NCBI GenBank assembly: GCA_009777335.1
Contig: WRMC01000008.1
Location: 50,324-114,323, forward strand
DNA from: Treponema sp.
GTDB lineage: Bacteria; Spirochaetota; Spirochaetia; Treponematales; Breznakiellaceae
Direction: 5' to 3'
Length of the DNA: 64,000 nucleotides
Notes under the pieces: generated by a model
The model's input: the letters and a program-made list of their open reading frames with translations, nothing else
Database searches by the model: none
What the model was told of the DNA's origin: nothing
Shown here: piece by piece, positions 1 to 8,668 of the stretch
How the letters are laid out: each line of letters starts with the position of its first letter
How positions within the stretch are numbered: position 1 is the stretch's first letter
Program-made: the position numbers and the translations under genes

Positions 1-250
1 GGTAGGGTTCCTGCTCCATATAGCCTATGGTATAGCCCTCGTTCAGGGCCGCCTCACCGGTAAAGTCCTTGTCTTCCCCGGCGAGGATCCGCAGAAGGCT
101 GGTCTTTCCTGAGCCGTTAAGTCCCAGGACCCCGATCTTGGCCCCGTAAAAATAAGAGAGGCTGATATCCTTTAAAACCTGCTTGGTCCCATGTTTTTTG
201 GATACCCGGTACATGGAGTAAATAACTTTTTTATCATCTTGAGTGGACAT
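1..250 (-). CDS. ettA: EttA-like ABC-F ATPase, N-terminal part
   Basis: This is the first 83 codons of an ABC-F protein; the rest lies beyond the window edge. The fragment runs from an ATG at 250 through the first nucleotide-binding fold, with a Walker A motif GLNGSGKTS at about residues 42-50 and the phrase FYGAKIGVLGLNG that is characteristic of EttA (energy-dependent translational throttle A). Members of this family bind the ribosomal E site and couple ATP level to translation; they are cytosolic and not transporters. The fragment is close to EttA rather than to Uup or YheS because it lacks the EttA-atypical short N terminus. An AGGA lies a few bases before the start. Function is by family only. 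Confidence 0.85.
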   Translation of the reverse strand, partial: MSTQDDKKVIYSMYRVSKKHGTKQVLKDISLSYFYGAKIGVLGLNGSGKTSLLRILAGEDKDFTGEAALNEGYTIGYMEQEPY

Positions 251-298
251 GGTCCTATCCTACCCCAAAAGAAAAGAGAAAGCCATAGTCTGGGTCTC

Positions 299-1144
299 TT
301 AGGAAGGGGGGGGCTTGGGCTTTTTTCTGAGGGCATGGAGACCAGAATCAACGGTTCCCCGGGGTATGCCCATCACATCCGCCACCAGCTTGTTCGAAGC
401 CGTGACGCTCATTCCCTCCAGGCGTTTCTTCATGGAAAAAAACCGCTTCCTGGCCCGGAGGTACCTAAGCTGCATCCTCATGTGGTAGTCCGTGCCGGGC
501 TGGGCATAGTGCATCCGTTTCTGGTAGGCCAGGCAGCGGTAGTGCTGACAATGGATCTGCTCCCGAAGCTTGCGGATCCTTTCTTCCTGGGCTGAACGGC
601 GGGTGCGCAGTTCATTGAGCATAAGCATGATTTCTTCCCCCTCCATGCCAAGACGTTTTGCTGCCATACGCATAAATTCATCGGTTATAAAATGATATGA
701 TTTTAAAAGAAGGATCAGTACCTGCCGTTGGTTCAGATCCTCCGGAAGGGAATCATCCTGGGAAGGATCGGCATAGTCGGGCTCCCCCTCGTGGGTCTTC
801 ATTTCCTCCGACTTGGCGAGCCACCACATGGTTTCGGTAATATAGTGATCCGCCTCCCGTGAGCGGTACTCCCTGGCTGCCCCCTGGATGAGGCCCATGA
901 TGTAGGCATCGAAGGAAGAACCTCTATCTTGATAGAGATCTATGGACCGGGAGATCCGGGGGTAGAGCCAGGACAGAAACTCCCCCCACCAGTCATGGCT
1001 TGCCCTGATATGGCGGTATTTTTCATAATTATTTAGGAGGAAAGAAAAAATCCTTCCCTCCAGATCCTTCCTATCCAGTTCCCCCTGCTGGTACTGATGA
1101 TGCAATTTTGATAATGGTTTGTCATTGTACCTTTCATCACTCAT
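299..1144 (-). CDS. Sigma-factor-like protein, 281 aa
   Basis: A 281-residue cytosolic protein with a good AAGGAG site before its ATG. Residues about 35-100 resemble a diverged sigma-70 region 2: helical, with tryptophans and a block around SSFDAYIMGLIQGAAREY. The C-terminal end, about 245-275, reads like a small helix-turn-helix (KLVADVMGIPRGTVDSGLH), as in region 4 of sigma factors. Between them lies a long, highly charged helical stretch rich in Arg, Lys and Met. It could be an alternative sigma factor, an anti-sigma partner or simply a DNA-binding protein of spirochaetes. I recognise the overall pattern but not a named family. It sits alone between ettA and the toxin-antitoxin locus, on the same strand as ettA with a 48-base gap. 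Confidence 0.45.
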   Translation of the reverse strand: MSDERYNDKPLSKLHHQYQQGELDRKDLEGRIFSFLLNNYEKYRHIRASHDWWGEFLSWLYPRISRSIDLYQDRGSSFDAYIMGLIQGAAREYRSREADHYITETMWWLAKSEEMKTHEGEPDYADPSQDDSLPEDLNQRQVLILLLKSYHFITDEFMRMAAKRLGMEGEEIMLMLNELRTRRSAQEERIRKLREQIHCQHYRCLAYQKRMHYAQPGTDYHMRMQLRYLRARKRFFSMKKRLEGMSVTASNKLVADVMGIPRGTVDSGLHALRKKPKPPPS

Positions 1145-1338
1145 CCTTTACTCCTTACTCCAAAAATTGTGGATCTGGGTACATCCCATCATTTGGAATA
1201 CGGAGTAAAATGAGGAAAACACTTCGATACCCATGACAAATGTCACGAAATTTTTTGAAAATTTTTTCGTCTGCGGAGGCGAGATCTTTACTCTCTGGAA
1301 TTTCTCTAATTTTGTTGGGGCCGAAAATAACCTGGATC

Positions 1339-1367
1339 TTGACAGTACATCATTTATAATGTATCAT
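1339..1367 (+). promoter_or_regulatory. Promoter of the higBA locus
   Basis: TTGACA (1339-1344), 17-base spacer, TATCAT (1362-1367). The in-frame GTG of the toxin remnant begins at 1374, six bases after the -10 box, so transcription would start at or next to the start codon. The spacer holds an imperfect inverted repeat (ACAT...ATGT, 1347-1362) that could be the antitoxin operator. Seen directly; activity is inferred. Confidence 0.6.
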
Positions 1368-1373
1368 TTAAAT

Positions 1374-1760
1374 GTGGAAGCAAAATGGCTTGTAACATAT
1401 TACACAGCAAAAGATGGGTCGAGCACTGTGGAAAAATATCTTAAGGATCTTCCTGTTAATGAACGAGCAAAAGCGTTGGCTTTTATTGGTCTTCTAAAGG
1501 AGTAAGGACCAAATTTATATCGTCCGTATGCTGATTTATTAGAAGATGGAATACATGAGCTTAGGGTGAAATTAACCGGAACACAGGTAAGGGTGCTTTA
1601 TTTTTTCTGCTATCGAAACATCATAGTTTTGACCAATGTTTTACACAAGCACTCAGATAAAGTGCCAAAGAAGGATGTAAGCATTGCCAAAGAATGCCGC
1701 ATAGATTATCTAAGCAGGTTTTCTGAAAAAGAAATTAAGGAGAAAAGTCATGTTCTTTGA
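1374..1760 (+). pseudogene. higB: HigB-type toxin with in-frame stop codon
   Basis: A RelE/HigB-superfamily (phage Gp49-like) toxin reading frame broken by a TAA at 1503-1505, codon 44. Reading through the stop in the same frame gives a continuous family-like protein: WLVTYYTAKDGSS and LPVNERAKALAFIGLL before it, GPNLYRPYADLLEDGIHELR and RVLYFFCYRNIIVLTN after it. No frame change is needed, so one substitution (a Tyr codon to TAA would suffice) explains the loss. HigB toxins cleave mRNA on the ribosome. The last codons overlap the antitoxin start by 11 bases, the normal toxin-first arrangement of higBA. Start chosen as GTG 1374 because the promoter -10 box ends at 1367; an upstream in-frame ATG at 1359 overlaps that box. 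A sequencing error or stop read-through are the alternatives. Confidence 0.75.
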
Positions 1761-2013
1761 AGATCATCTTAATGAGGAACTTAAAGACCCGGAGTTTAAG
1801 AAACTATATGAGGAAGAAAGCCGCCTCCTTCGTCTTGGATATGAAATCTCAAAAGCCAGAGAAAAAAAAGGTATAACCCAGAAGGAGCTTGCCGAAAAAA
1901 GCCAGATCACCCAACAGCAGCTTTCTAAAATAGAAAATGGGGTTAATTGCAATTTGCTTACTTTTATTAGGGTATCTTCTGCCCTAGGTCTTAATTTAAA
2001 GGTTACTTCGTAA
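1750..2013 (+). CDS. higA: HigA-type antitoxin, XRE family HTH
   Basis: An 87-residue DNA-binding antitoxin. The Cro/C1-type helix-turn-helix occupies about residues 32-85, with the typical ITQKELAEKSQITQQQLSKI segment. In higBA loci this protein neutralises HigB by direct binding and represses the shared promoter. It overlaps the end of the toxin frame by 11 bases, so its translation is probably coupled to toxin translation; the premature stop in the toxin may therefore reduce it unless it restarts from its own weak AAGGAGAAAAGTC site. It also overlaps by 11 bases the 3' end of the convergent DHH-nuclease gene. The frame is intact, as expected if the repressor outlives the dead toxin. Confidence 0.85.
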   Translation: MFFEDHLNEELKDPEFKKLYEEESRLLRLGYEISKAREKKGITQKELAEKSQITQQQLSKIENGVNCNLLTFIRVSSALGLNLKVTS

Positions 2014-2992
2014 ACGAAGCTTCGAAGGCCTGTATCACCTGGGGTTTTAGCTCCCCTATGCGTCCCTTGATGCTGCAGCCGGAGGCGTTATAATGCCCCC
2101 CGCCTCCAAAGGATGCGGCGATGCTCCGGACATCCACAGTGTCCCGGGAACGGAACCCTATGGTGCAGTTATCGGGACTCTCCTGGCGGATCACCACGAT
2201 GGCCTGGACTCCGGCGATGGAGCTAAAAAGCTGGTATAGGGTATCGGAGTCCCGGTTTTCCAGGCCATATCGCTCGGTTTCTTCCAGGGTCTCGGTGGAA
2301 ACAATAAGCCTGCCATCGTAATGGGATTCGGCCTTGCTTAGGATATGGCCCATTAGCTGCCGTGAGCCCAGGCTTTTTCCGCCGTACATGGCATCATGGG
2401 CTCCCTTGGGACTGGCCCCCAGGGCTATCAGGGCCGCGGCAGCTTCGAAGGCCCCAGGCTTTCCCCCGTCTATATGGCGGAAGAAGCCCGTGTCGGTACA
2501 GAGCCCCAGAAAAAGCAGTTCTGCCTCTTCCTTGCTTGGTTCCATCCCCAGGGCTTTTATGAGCATATAGATAAGGTAGGTAGTAGAGGGGGCATTGATA
2601 TCGATGAACCGGGGAAGCAGGGGGTAAAGCTTCTCGTCGGCATAGCCCCCCATGGTGTGATGGTCTACCACGGCCACCGGAAGACCCTTAAGGGAAGCCT
2701 CAAGATCGTCCCCCAGCCGATCCGGGGCGGAGCAATCGACGACTATGCATCGATAGGAGCCCGGCTCGGTGTGGACCTTGGAGAAAAGGTGTTCGTGGGG
2801 GATAATTTCACTGCGCTTAAAGGGGCCCGCCGAGCAGAGGAGGACCTTTTTCCCCATCCGCCGCAGAACTGAAGCCAGAGCTACCTGGCTCCCTATGCAA
2901 TCGCCGTCGGGTTCCTTATGTCCGGCCACCACAAAGCTGTCCCCGGAACGGATAAAATCAAGAAATGTTTCGCTGGGCTGCAATTGATTCAA
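2003..2992 (-). CDS. nrnA: DHH phosphoesterase, NrnA-like nanoRNase / pAp phosphatase
   Basis: A 329-residue cytosolic enzyme of the DHH-DHHA1 family. Motifs in order: GHKEPDGDCIGSQ (about residues 24-36), a VVDC metal site, VVDHHTM (about 107-113, the DHH triad), DTGFFRH, and the C-terminal DHHA1 motif GGGGHYNASG near residue 300. NrnA proteins remove 2- to 5-mer RNAs and dephosphorylate 3'-phosphoadenosine 5'-phosphate, with Mn2+. The length fits the family. The start read here is a TTG with no obvious Shine-Dalgarno sequence, 15 bases after the upstream exported-protein gene, so the true start is uncertain by a few codons. Gene symbol by family resemblance, not by proof of substrate. Confidence 0.85.
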   Translation of the reverse strand: MNQLQPSETFLDFIRSGDSFVVAGHKEPDGDCIGSQVALASVLRRMGKKVLLCSAGPFKRSEIIPHEHLFSKVHTEPGSYRCIVVDCSAPDRLGDDLEASLKGLPVAVVDHHTMGGYADEKLYPLLPRFIDINAPSTTYLIYMLIKALGMEPSKEEAELLFLGLCTDTGFFRHIDGGKPGAFEAAAALIALGASPKGAHDAMYGGKSLGSRQLMGHILSKAESHYDGRLIVSTETLEETERYGLENRDSDTLYQLFSSIAGVQAIVVIRQESPDNCTIGFRSRDTVDVRSIAASFGGGGHYNASGCSIKGRIGELKPQVIQAFEASFTK

Positions 2993-3007
2993 AGCAATAG
3001 CTGGAAA

Positions 3008-3424
3008 TTAAAATTCCAGTCTTACCTCGGTGACACCCAAAAAGTATTCATCCAGGTCTATGTTAAGGGGCACCACAGCCCAGGTCTGGTGGGCCCTATC
3101 CCTGCGCACCCTAAGCCGCACATGGGAGAACTCGCCGTTCCTATAATAGACCGTCATGGACGGCCATTCGGCCCCCCTCATGATGTGGGTGATATCACCC
3201 TTTCCTTCCAGGCTCTGAAACCAATCATAGGGAAGATAGGTCCGGGCTATATGGTTATGTAAACGGTAACTGACTATGTAACCCATTCTATAAAGGTAAA
3301 TTTGTTCAATGGGGACATTGATATAATAAAATTCCGATTCCTGCTCGGGAAGGCGCATCTGGGAATGGACATAGACCCCCTGAATTAGGACCGCCAACAC
3401 TACCAAAAGAAAAAACTTTTTCAT
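3008..3424 (-). CDS. Small exported protein, unknown function
   Basis: A 138-residue protein with a clear signal peptide (two lysines then a 14-residue hydrophobic core ending near residue 22) and an AGGAGG site seven bases before ATG 3424. The mature part is rich in Tyr and Arg and predicted to be mostly beta strand, without cysteines. I do not recognise a family. It lies between the BspA-like exported protein and the DHH nuclease on the same strand. A periplasmic or envelope location is inferred from the signal peptide only. Confidence 0.7.
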   Translation of the reverse strand: MKKFFLLVVLAVLIQGVYVHSQMRLPEQESEFYYINVPIEQIYLYRMGYIVSYRLHNHIARTYLPYDWFQSLEGKGDITHIMRGAEWPSMTVYYRNGEFSHVRLRVRRDRAHQTWAVVPLNIDLDEYFLGVTEVRLEF

Positions 3425-3487
3425 TCAAGTCCTCCTGACTTTCTATAATTATATTGCCCCATGGGCTCTTTCGCAAGGGCTTAGCCC

Positions 3488-4312
3488 CTAATTTTCATAG
3501 GCCCAGCCGCTCCGGGAAAAGGAATAGGTCCCTGGACGCATTCCGGTGGACGAAAAATAGGTATCAAAATTATTGGAAGTGGTATAGATCACCTCCCCGT
3601 CTTCGTTGATGTAATCCACCGGGGGAGCCATAACCACCCGGGTGATCCGGCTCTCAAAGACCCTTCTTCCCAGGGTACTGACAGAGCCGGGGATGGTAAT
3701 CCTGGTGAGGCGGTTGTTGAAAAAGGCCCCATCCCCGATCTCGGTGACACTGTTCCCGATTATCACGCTGGATATGCGGTTACTGGAAAAGGCCCCCTCG
3801 CCGATAAAGGTCACATTGTTGGGGATGGTTAATTCCCTAATCCGGTTGTAAAAAAAGGCGTAGGATTCTATGGTGGTGACCCCCTCGGGGATGGTCAATT
3901 GAACGATATGGTTCTCTGCAAAGGCCCCCATGCCTATGGTTCGGACCCCCGTTCCTATGGTGATATCGTTGATCCTGTTCCCGGTAAAGGCGTTCCGGCC
4001 TATGGTTTCCACATTATCCCCAATAACCAGGGTGCTGAGCTCATTAAATGAAAAGGCGGCCTCCCCTATTTCGAGGACCGTGTCGGGGATGCTCACCAGG
4101 GTCAGGCCCTTGCGGGTAAAGGCCCCCTCACCTATGGCGACGATGGGCATGCCGTTGATCCGGTCGGGGATGATCAGTTCCCTGACCCTCCCCTGGGAAC
4201 CCACGATGATAAGCCCCCCCTGATCCTCCTCAAGGAAGATCCTTAGACCCGTCTGGGCATAGAGGGACAGGCCGAGGAACATGATAATACCTAGGAAAGC
4301 TGCTTTCTTCAT
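3488..4312 (-). CDS. BspA-like leucine-rich-repeat exported protein
   Basis: A 274-residue secreted protein with an N-terminal signal peptide (cleavage near residue 19) followed by about eight 23-residue repeats of the BspA/LRR_5 type, recognisable by the recurring pattern of I-P-x-x-V-x-x-I-G-x-x-A-F-x-x-N between residues 48 and 215. The last 50 residues leave the repeat pattern. BspA-type repeats in treponemes and Tannerella mediate binding to host proteins or other bacteria; here the protein is short, so a simple adhesin or periplasmic binding role is possible. There is no visible anchor. Same strand as the next exported protein, 63 bases apart. Confidence 0.85.
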   Translation of the reverse strand: MKKAAFLGIIMFLGLSLYAQTGLRIFLEEDQGGLIIVGSQGRVRELIIPDRINGMPIVAIGEGAFTRKGLTLVSIPDTVLEIGEAAFSFNELSTLVIGDNVETIGRNAFTGNRINDITIGTGVRTIGMGAFAENHIVQLTIPEGVTTIESYAFFYNRIRELTIPNNVTFIGEGAFSSNRISSVIIGNSVTEIGDGAFFNNRLTRITIPGSVSTLGRRVFESRITRVVMAPPVDYINEDGEVIYTTSNNFDTYFSSTGMRPGTYSFSRSGWAYEN

Positions 4313-4411
4313 GGACCCTATCGATCACTCCTTATAGTTTATCGGCAGAAAAGCCGAAAAAACGGGAAGAAATGAGCTATGGAAGCCCCGGTCAAGGGTC
4401 TAGACCTATTG

Positions 4412-5179
4412 CTAGATCTTCCCCGCTTCTTCCAGGCTCCGAAGGCCCTTAATGCAGAGTTCTACTCCCACCAGCTGGGGGTGGGTCTTTTCGTCCTCGT
4501 ACTCGACGATATAGTGCTCGGTTCCCCCCTGGTCCCGGCAGAAGCGGAGGAAGTCCCCCCAGTCTATATCATCTTCGCCTATCACCGGCCCATAGCCCCC
4601 GGATGCCGAGTAGGGCTTTAGATGGACCGACTTGGCCCGGCCGGGGTAACGGCGCATCATGGCCATAAAATCTCCATTTCCGTGGAGGGCGTTGCCGTTG
4701 TCAATCTGCACTACTATGGCAGGGTCCGTATTGTCAAAGAAGACCTGGAAGGGCAGCTGGCCCTCCATCATCTGGAACTCCTGGTGGTGGTTATGGTAGC
4801 CCAGGATCATCCCCTGGTCCTGGAGCCGCTTGGAAATCACATTGAACTCCCCGGCGATCTTCTTCCAGTCATCTATGGTCGAGGTAAGCTCCGCCGGCAG
4901 GGCCGGAACTATGACATAGCGGTTGCCAACACTCTTAAAGTAGTCCATGGTGGAGTCGATTTTGTCAGCCTGCAGGGCCCCCCAGGGGGTATGGTAGCCC
5001 ACCAGTTTTAACCCCGCATCGGAGAGGGCGTACTGCACATCCTGGGCGGCGAAGGAGAAGCTGCCAAAGCCCTCCACCCCGGTGTAACCCATGGCCCGCA
5101 GCTTATGCAGGGTCCCCAGGGGATCCTGCTGTAACACCGTCCGAACCGAATATAACTGAACTGAATAGTTAAAAGACAT
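4412..5179 (-). CDS. Sugar phosphate isomerase/epimerase, AP-endonuclease-2 fold
   Basis: A 255-residue TIM-barrel protein of the xylose-isomerase-like family. Metal-binding positions visible are the His in GYHNHHQEF (about residue 127-135), Asp in VQIDNGNAL, His in SVHLKPY and Glu in IVEYEDE. Such proteins isomerise or epimerise sugars, inositols or keto-sugars; substrate cannot be read from sequence. It follows the Gfo/Idh-type dehydrogenase by 11 bases with an AGGAGG-type site in the gap, and the two families very often work together in inositol or rare sugar oxidation. Cytosolic, complete length. Confidence 0.85.
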   Translation of the reverse strand: MSFNYSVQLYSVRTVLQQDPLGTLHKLRAMGYTGVEGFGSFSFAAQDVQYALSDAGLKLVGYHTPWGALQADKIDSTMDYFKSVGNRYVIVPALPAELTSTIDDWKKIAGEFNVISKRLQDQGMILGYHNHHQEFQMMEGQLPFQVFFDNTDPAIVVQIDNGNALHGNGDFMAMMRRYPGRAKSVHLKPYSASGGYGPVIGEDDIDWGDFLRFCRDQGGTEHYIVEYEDEKTHPQLVGVELCIKGLRSLEEAGKI

Positions 5180-5190
5180 AAAATACCTCC

Positions 5191-6309
5191 TTAGTGGAAA
5201 ATGCTATCATCACCGACGCACCAGATGCCGTCGTTGGCCATTTCCATCTTTCCCGACTGGGCAGACCTAAGCCCCGCGTCCAGGATGCTCATGGCCGCCA
5301 TGTTCAGGGGCAGGTCCAGCATGGGGAAGAGGGGCTCTCCGGTATCCAGGTGATGTAGGGTCTCCTTGGCCAGATCGTCCCTGCCCGCCGGCAGGGGGTC
5401 CGCCTTGATAAGCTGGTCTGGGGTATCGCCGCCCCGCTTTGTGTAGACCTCCACATCCCCGTTCAGGCGGACCACCATGGTCCCCTCCTTTCCGTAGAGC
5501 AGGGGGCCGTTGGGGACCCCGCTGTTCACGGTGGTCCAGGAGCCCTCGAGCATGGCCAGGGCAGAGGCAAAGCGGACCGTGATGGCCGAGAAATCATCGG
5601 CACTCCCATAGGGGGAGTTGAAGTTGGCCTTAATCCCGTAGGCCGCCTGAGGGGGGGTCCCCACAAACCAGGACGCCATGCAGGCCCCGTAACAGCAGTA
5701 GTCCATCATGGCCCCCCCTCCGGCGTCGGAGCGGTACCACCATTCCTGGCCCTTCTCGCTGTCGCTCATCGCCTGACCGTAGGAAAAGGGTCCCAGGGAG
5801 TCGGCGTTCCGGTAGCTAAACTTAAAGAGCTTCCCTATGGTGCCCTGGTCCATGAGCCTCTTGGCGGTCCTGACCCCCGGGTACCAGGCGCTGGGCCAGT
5901 TGGTGATTACCCTGGCCCCCTTTACGCGGGAAGCCCGCTCTATCCGCAAAGCCCCCTCCATGGTCACCGACAGGGGCTTCTCTACCACCACATGGATTCC
6001 CCGGCGGAGGATCTCTTCCATAACCACCGGGTGGAGGCTGTTTTCGCAAGAAACCAGAGCTATGTCGATCTGGTTTTCGTCCAGAAGCTTTATATAGGAA
6101 TCGTAGGGCTTCACTTTATATTTATCCAGGGCCCATTGGTACTGTTCTATCCTGGTACCCCGCTCCTTACTGACGCTGGGTACTATGGGTTCCACATCCG
6201 CGGCGGCCACCATCTGGACCCGGTCCCCCAGGGCAGCGAAAAGATCCATGGTACTCTTCATGTGAACATGGGCAAACCCTATGGCCCCAATCCGGTATGT
6301 TTTTGGCAT
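5191..6309 (-). CDS. Gfo/Idh/MocA family oxidoreductase
   Basis: A 372-residue NAD(P)-dependent sugar or cyclitol dehydrogenase. The N-terminal Rossmann part contains IGAIGFAHVH and the family motif VVEKPLSVT (EKP, nicotinamide-side lysine) near residue 97; the C-terminal half is the substrate-binding sheet. The reading frame extends upstream to 6321, but the GGAGG at 6313-6320 lies inside that extension and points to ATG 6309 as the start. It heads a two-gene unit with the downstream isomerase. Substrate unknown; inositol, glucose-fructose or keto-sugar chemistry are typical for this pairing. Confidence 0.85.
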   Translation of the reverse strand: MPKTYRIGAIGFAHVHMKSTMDLFAALGDRVQMVAAADVEPIVPSVSKERGTRIEQYQWALDKYKVKPYDSYIKLLDENQIDIALVSCENSLHPVVMEEILRRGIHVVVEKPLSVTMEGALRIERASRVKGARVITNWPSAWYPGVRTAKRLMDQGTIGKLFKFSYRNADSLGPFSYGQAMSDSEKGQEWWYRSDAGGGAMMDYCCYGACMASWFVGTPPQAAYGIKANFNSPYGSADDFSAITVRFASALAMLEGSWTTVNSGVPNGPLLYGKEGTMVVRLNGDVEVYTKRGGDTPDQLIKADPLPAGRDDLAKETLHHLDTGEPLFPMLDLPLNMAAMSILDAGLRSAQSGKMEMANDGIWCVGDDSIFH

Positions 6310-6426
6310 GATTACCTCCATGGGGCAGCTCTCGCCCCTGGTACCAGCTTAGCACAGGTCCTCTGGAAAATATAGCAATACCGGGTTACCATGGATTATT
6401 ACCAAGTCCCCCCAAGGAGTATACCT

Positions 6427-7512
6427 ATGTCCGGAAAAAGCCCCCTGCATACCATGACCCTCACGAGCCCCACGGAGTTTTGGAACGATTCCTGTTCCGC
6501 CGCCGAACTGGCCTACGCCATCGAACACGGCGCCACCGGCGGCACCAGCAACCCCATCATCGTAGGGGAAGTGTTAAAAAAGGAAATGGACACCTGGCGG
6601 CCCCGGATCCTCTCCCTTATTCAGGAGCATCCCACCGCCACCGAGGATGACATAGCCTGGCGGATCATGGAGGAGGTAACGGTCAGCGCATCGAAGCTCC
6701 TCAAACCCATCTACGACAAAAACCAGGGCCGCAACGGCCGGCTTTCGATACAGACCAATGCCAAGTACTATAGGGATCCCAAGGCCATAGTCCAGCAGGC
6801 CCTGGAACTGGACGCCCTCTATCCCAACAACAACATCAAGCTCCCGGTCTCCAAGGCGGGGGTAGAGGCCATTGAAGAACTCAGCTACCAGGGGGTTAGC
6901 ATCAATGCCACGGTCTCATTCACCCTTCCCCAGTCTATTGAGGTGGCCGAAGCGGTAGAACGGGGCCTAAAACGCCGGGAGAAGGAAGGAAAGGATGTCC
7001 AAACCATGGGGCCCGTCTGCACCATCATGGTGGGCCGCATGGATGACTGGCTCAAGGTGATCATGGCCCGGAAGGGGATCATCACCGACCCGGCCTACCT
7101 TGAATGGGCGGGGGTGGCCATAGCCAAGAAGGCCTACAAGCTCTACAAGGAACGGTCCTACCGAACCCGGATCCTCATCGCCGCCTATAGGAACCACTTC
7201 CACTGGTCCCAGTTCATAGGGGGAGATCTCTCCATGACCATAGTCAATGACTGGCAAAAACGCTTTAACGCCAGCGACGTGGAAGTGAAGAACCGCATGG
7301 ATGACCCGGTAGACCCCGCCATCATAGCGGAGCTGGAAAAGAAGTTCCCCGACTTTAGGGCCGCCTACCACGAAGATGGCCAGAAGCCCGAAGAGTTTGA
7401 GCACTACGGCTCCTTTAGGCGGACCATCCTGGCCTTCCTGGCCGGTTATGCAGATCTTTTGGGGGTGATCCGGGGGATCATGATCAAGGACCCCGATATC
7501 ACCGGTGAGTAA
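6427..7512 (+). CDS. Transaldolase family protein
   Basis: A 361-residue class I aldolase of the transaldolase family. Key segments are GGTSNP near residue 36 (family N-terminal strand), and NNNIKLPVSKAG around residue 138, where the lysine forms the Schiff base with dihydroxyacetone or sedoheptulose-7-phosphate carbon. Transaldolase links pentose phosphates to glycolysis. It is longer than the short FSA/TalC group. The frame opens at 6391, but AAGGAG at 6414-6419 places the start at ATG 6427. It converges on asd with only six bases between the stops. Confidence 0.85.
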   Translation: MSGKSPLHTMTLTSPTEFWNDSCSAAELAYAIEHGATGGTSNPIIVGEVLKKEMDTWRPRILSLIQEHPTATEDDIAWRIMEEVTVSASKLLKPIYDKNQGRNGRLSIQTNAKYYRDPKAIVQQALELDALYPNNNIKLPVSKAGVEAIEELSYQGVSINATVSFTLPQSIEVAEAVERGLKRREKEGKDVQTMGPVCTIMVGRMDDWLKVIMARKGIITDPAYLEWAGVAIAKKAYKLYKERSYRTRILIAAYRNHFHWSQFIGGDLSMTIVNDWQKRFNASDVEVKNRMDDPVDPAIIAELEKKFPDFRAAYHEDGQKPEEFEHYGSFRRTILAFLAGYADLLGVIRGIMIKDPDITGE

Positions 7513-7518
7513 GGAGCT

Positions 7519-8619
7519 CTATTTAATATAGCCCTGGCGGTGGAGGAGTTCGGCATTTAAGATGCCCCCTCCGGCGGCTCCCCGGACGGTGTTATGGGAG
7601 AGCCCCACAAAGCGGAGGTCAAAGACCGGGCAGGGCCGGATTCGCCCCACCGTCACTGCCATGGCCTTGTCGGCATCCCGGTCCCGCCGGGGCTGGGGGC
7701 GGTTGTTTTCTTCCCGGATGATGATGGGCCTTAAGGGGGCCATGGGAAGCTCCAGCTCCTGGGGCAGGCTCTTAAAGCTCCCCCAGATCTCCTTTACCTC
7801 TTCTATGGTGGGTTTCTTATCCCCAAAGAGGACACTGACACAGGCGGTGTGGCCGTCGGTGAGGGGAACCCTGTTGCAATGGGCCGCGATCTTGATGCCC
7901 TGGGCATTGGCTATGCGGCCATCCTGTATGCTCCCCAGGATCTTCAGGGGCTCTTCCTCGGACTTTTCTTCCTCCCCCCCTATATAGGGAACAATGTTGT
8001 CTATCATGTCCAAACTGGGCACCCCGGGGTAGCCGGCCCCCGAGACGGCCTGCAGGGTAGAGACGATGAGCTGTTTAATCTGGAAGCCCCTCTGGATGAG
8101 GGCATAGAGGGGGGTGGTATAGCTCTGGATGGAGCAGTTGGGTTTGACGGCGATAAAGCCCCGGTCCCAGCCCCGGGCCTTCTGCTGGAGGGGGATGATC
8201 CCCGTGTGTCCGTGGTTTACCTCGGCGATGAGGACCGGCACATCGGGGGTCCAGCGGTGGGCCGAGTCGTTGGACAGGACGGGGATCCCGGCGGCGGCAT
8301 ATGCTTCTTCCAGTTTTTTGGTGGCTTCCTTGTCTCCCAGCTCCACCGCCGAAAAGACAAAGTTCAAGGTCCCCGCCTTCTGGGCTGAGGCAGCGGCGTC
8401 CATATCACTGGCATCGGCGACGATGAGGTCCCCCGCCGCTTCGAGGATCCCGGGAAAGTGGACCCTTCCGGCCACCGCATCCCGGTATTTTTGCCCGGCA
8501 GAACGGGGAGAAGCGGCCAGATAGGTCACCTCAAACCAGGGGTGATTTAATAGGAGATAAAGGTACTGCTGGCCCACCATGCCGGTGGCCCCCAGGATCC
8601 CTACGGGAATTTTAGACAT
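7519..8619 (-). CDS. asd: Aspartate-semialdehyde dehydrogenase, archaeal/fungal type
   Basis: A 366-residue NADPH enzyme that reduces aspartyl phosphate to aspartate semialdehyde, the branch point to lysine/DAP, threonine and methionine. GATGMVGQ at the N terminus binds the cofactor, VKPNCSIQ holds the catalytic cysteine (about residue 157), and GHTACVS holds the catalytic histidine. These motifs and the length place it in the archaeal/fungal type rather than the E. coli type. The frame extends four codons upstream as TTG, but GGAGG sits in that extension, so ATG 8619 is the start. Last gene of lysC-dapB-dapA-asd, 49 bases after dapA. Confidence 0.9.
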   Translation of the reverse strand: MSKIPVGILGATGMVGQQYLYLLLNHPWFEVTYLAASPRSAGQKYRDAVAGRVHFPGILEAAGDLIVADASDMDAAASAQKAGTLNFVFSAVELGDKEATKKLEEAYAAAGIPVLSNDSAHRWTPDVPVLIAEVNHGHTGIIPLQQKARGWDRGFIAVKPNCSIQSYTTPLYALIQRGFQIKQLIVSTLQAVSGAGYPGVPSLDMIDNIVPYIGGEEEKSEEEPLKILGSIQDGRIANAQGIKIAAHCNRVPLTDGHTACVSVLFGDKKPTIEEVKEIWGSFKSLPQELELPMAPLRPIIIREENNRPQPRRDRDADKAMAVTVGRIRPCPVFDLRFVGLSHNTVRGAAGGGILNAELLHRQGYIK

Positions 8620-8668
8620 GAAATCCTCCAAAATAATTTCTCACAGAGACACAGCGGCACAGGGGGCC

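Noticed and set aside
2121..2872. Overlapping frames opposite the DHH nuclease gene, and similar long antisense frames elsewhere
   Set aside because: They are rich in Pro, Gly and Arg, have no motifs, and mirror the GC-rich coding strand.
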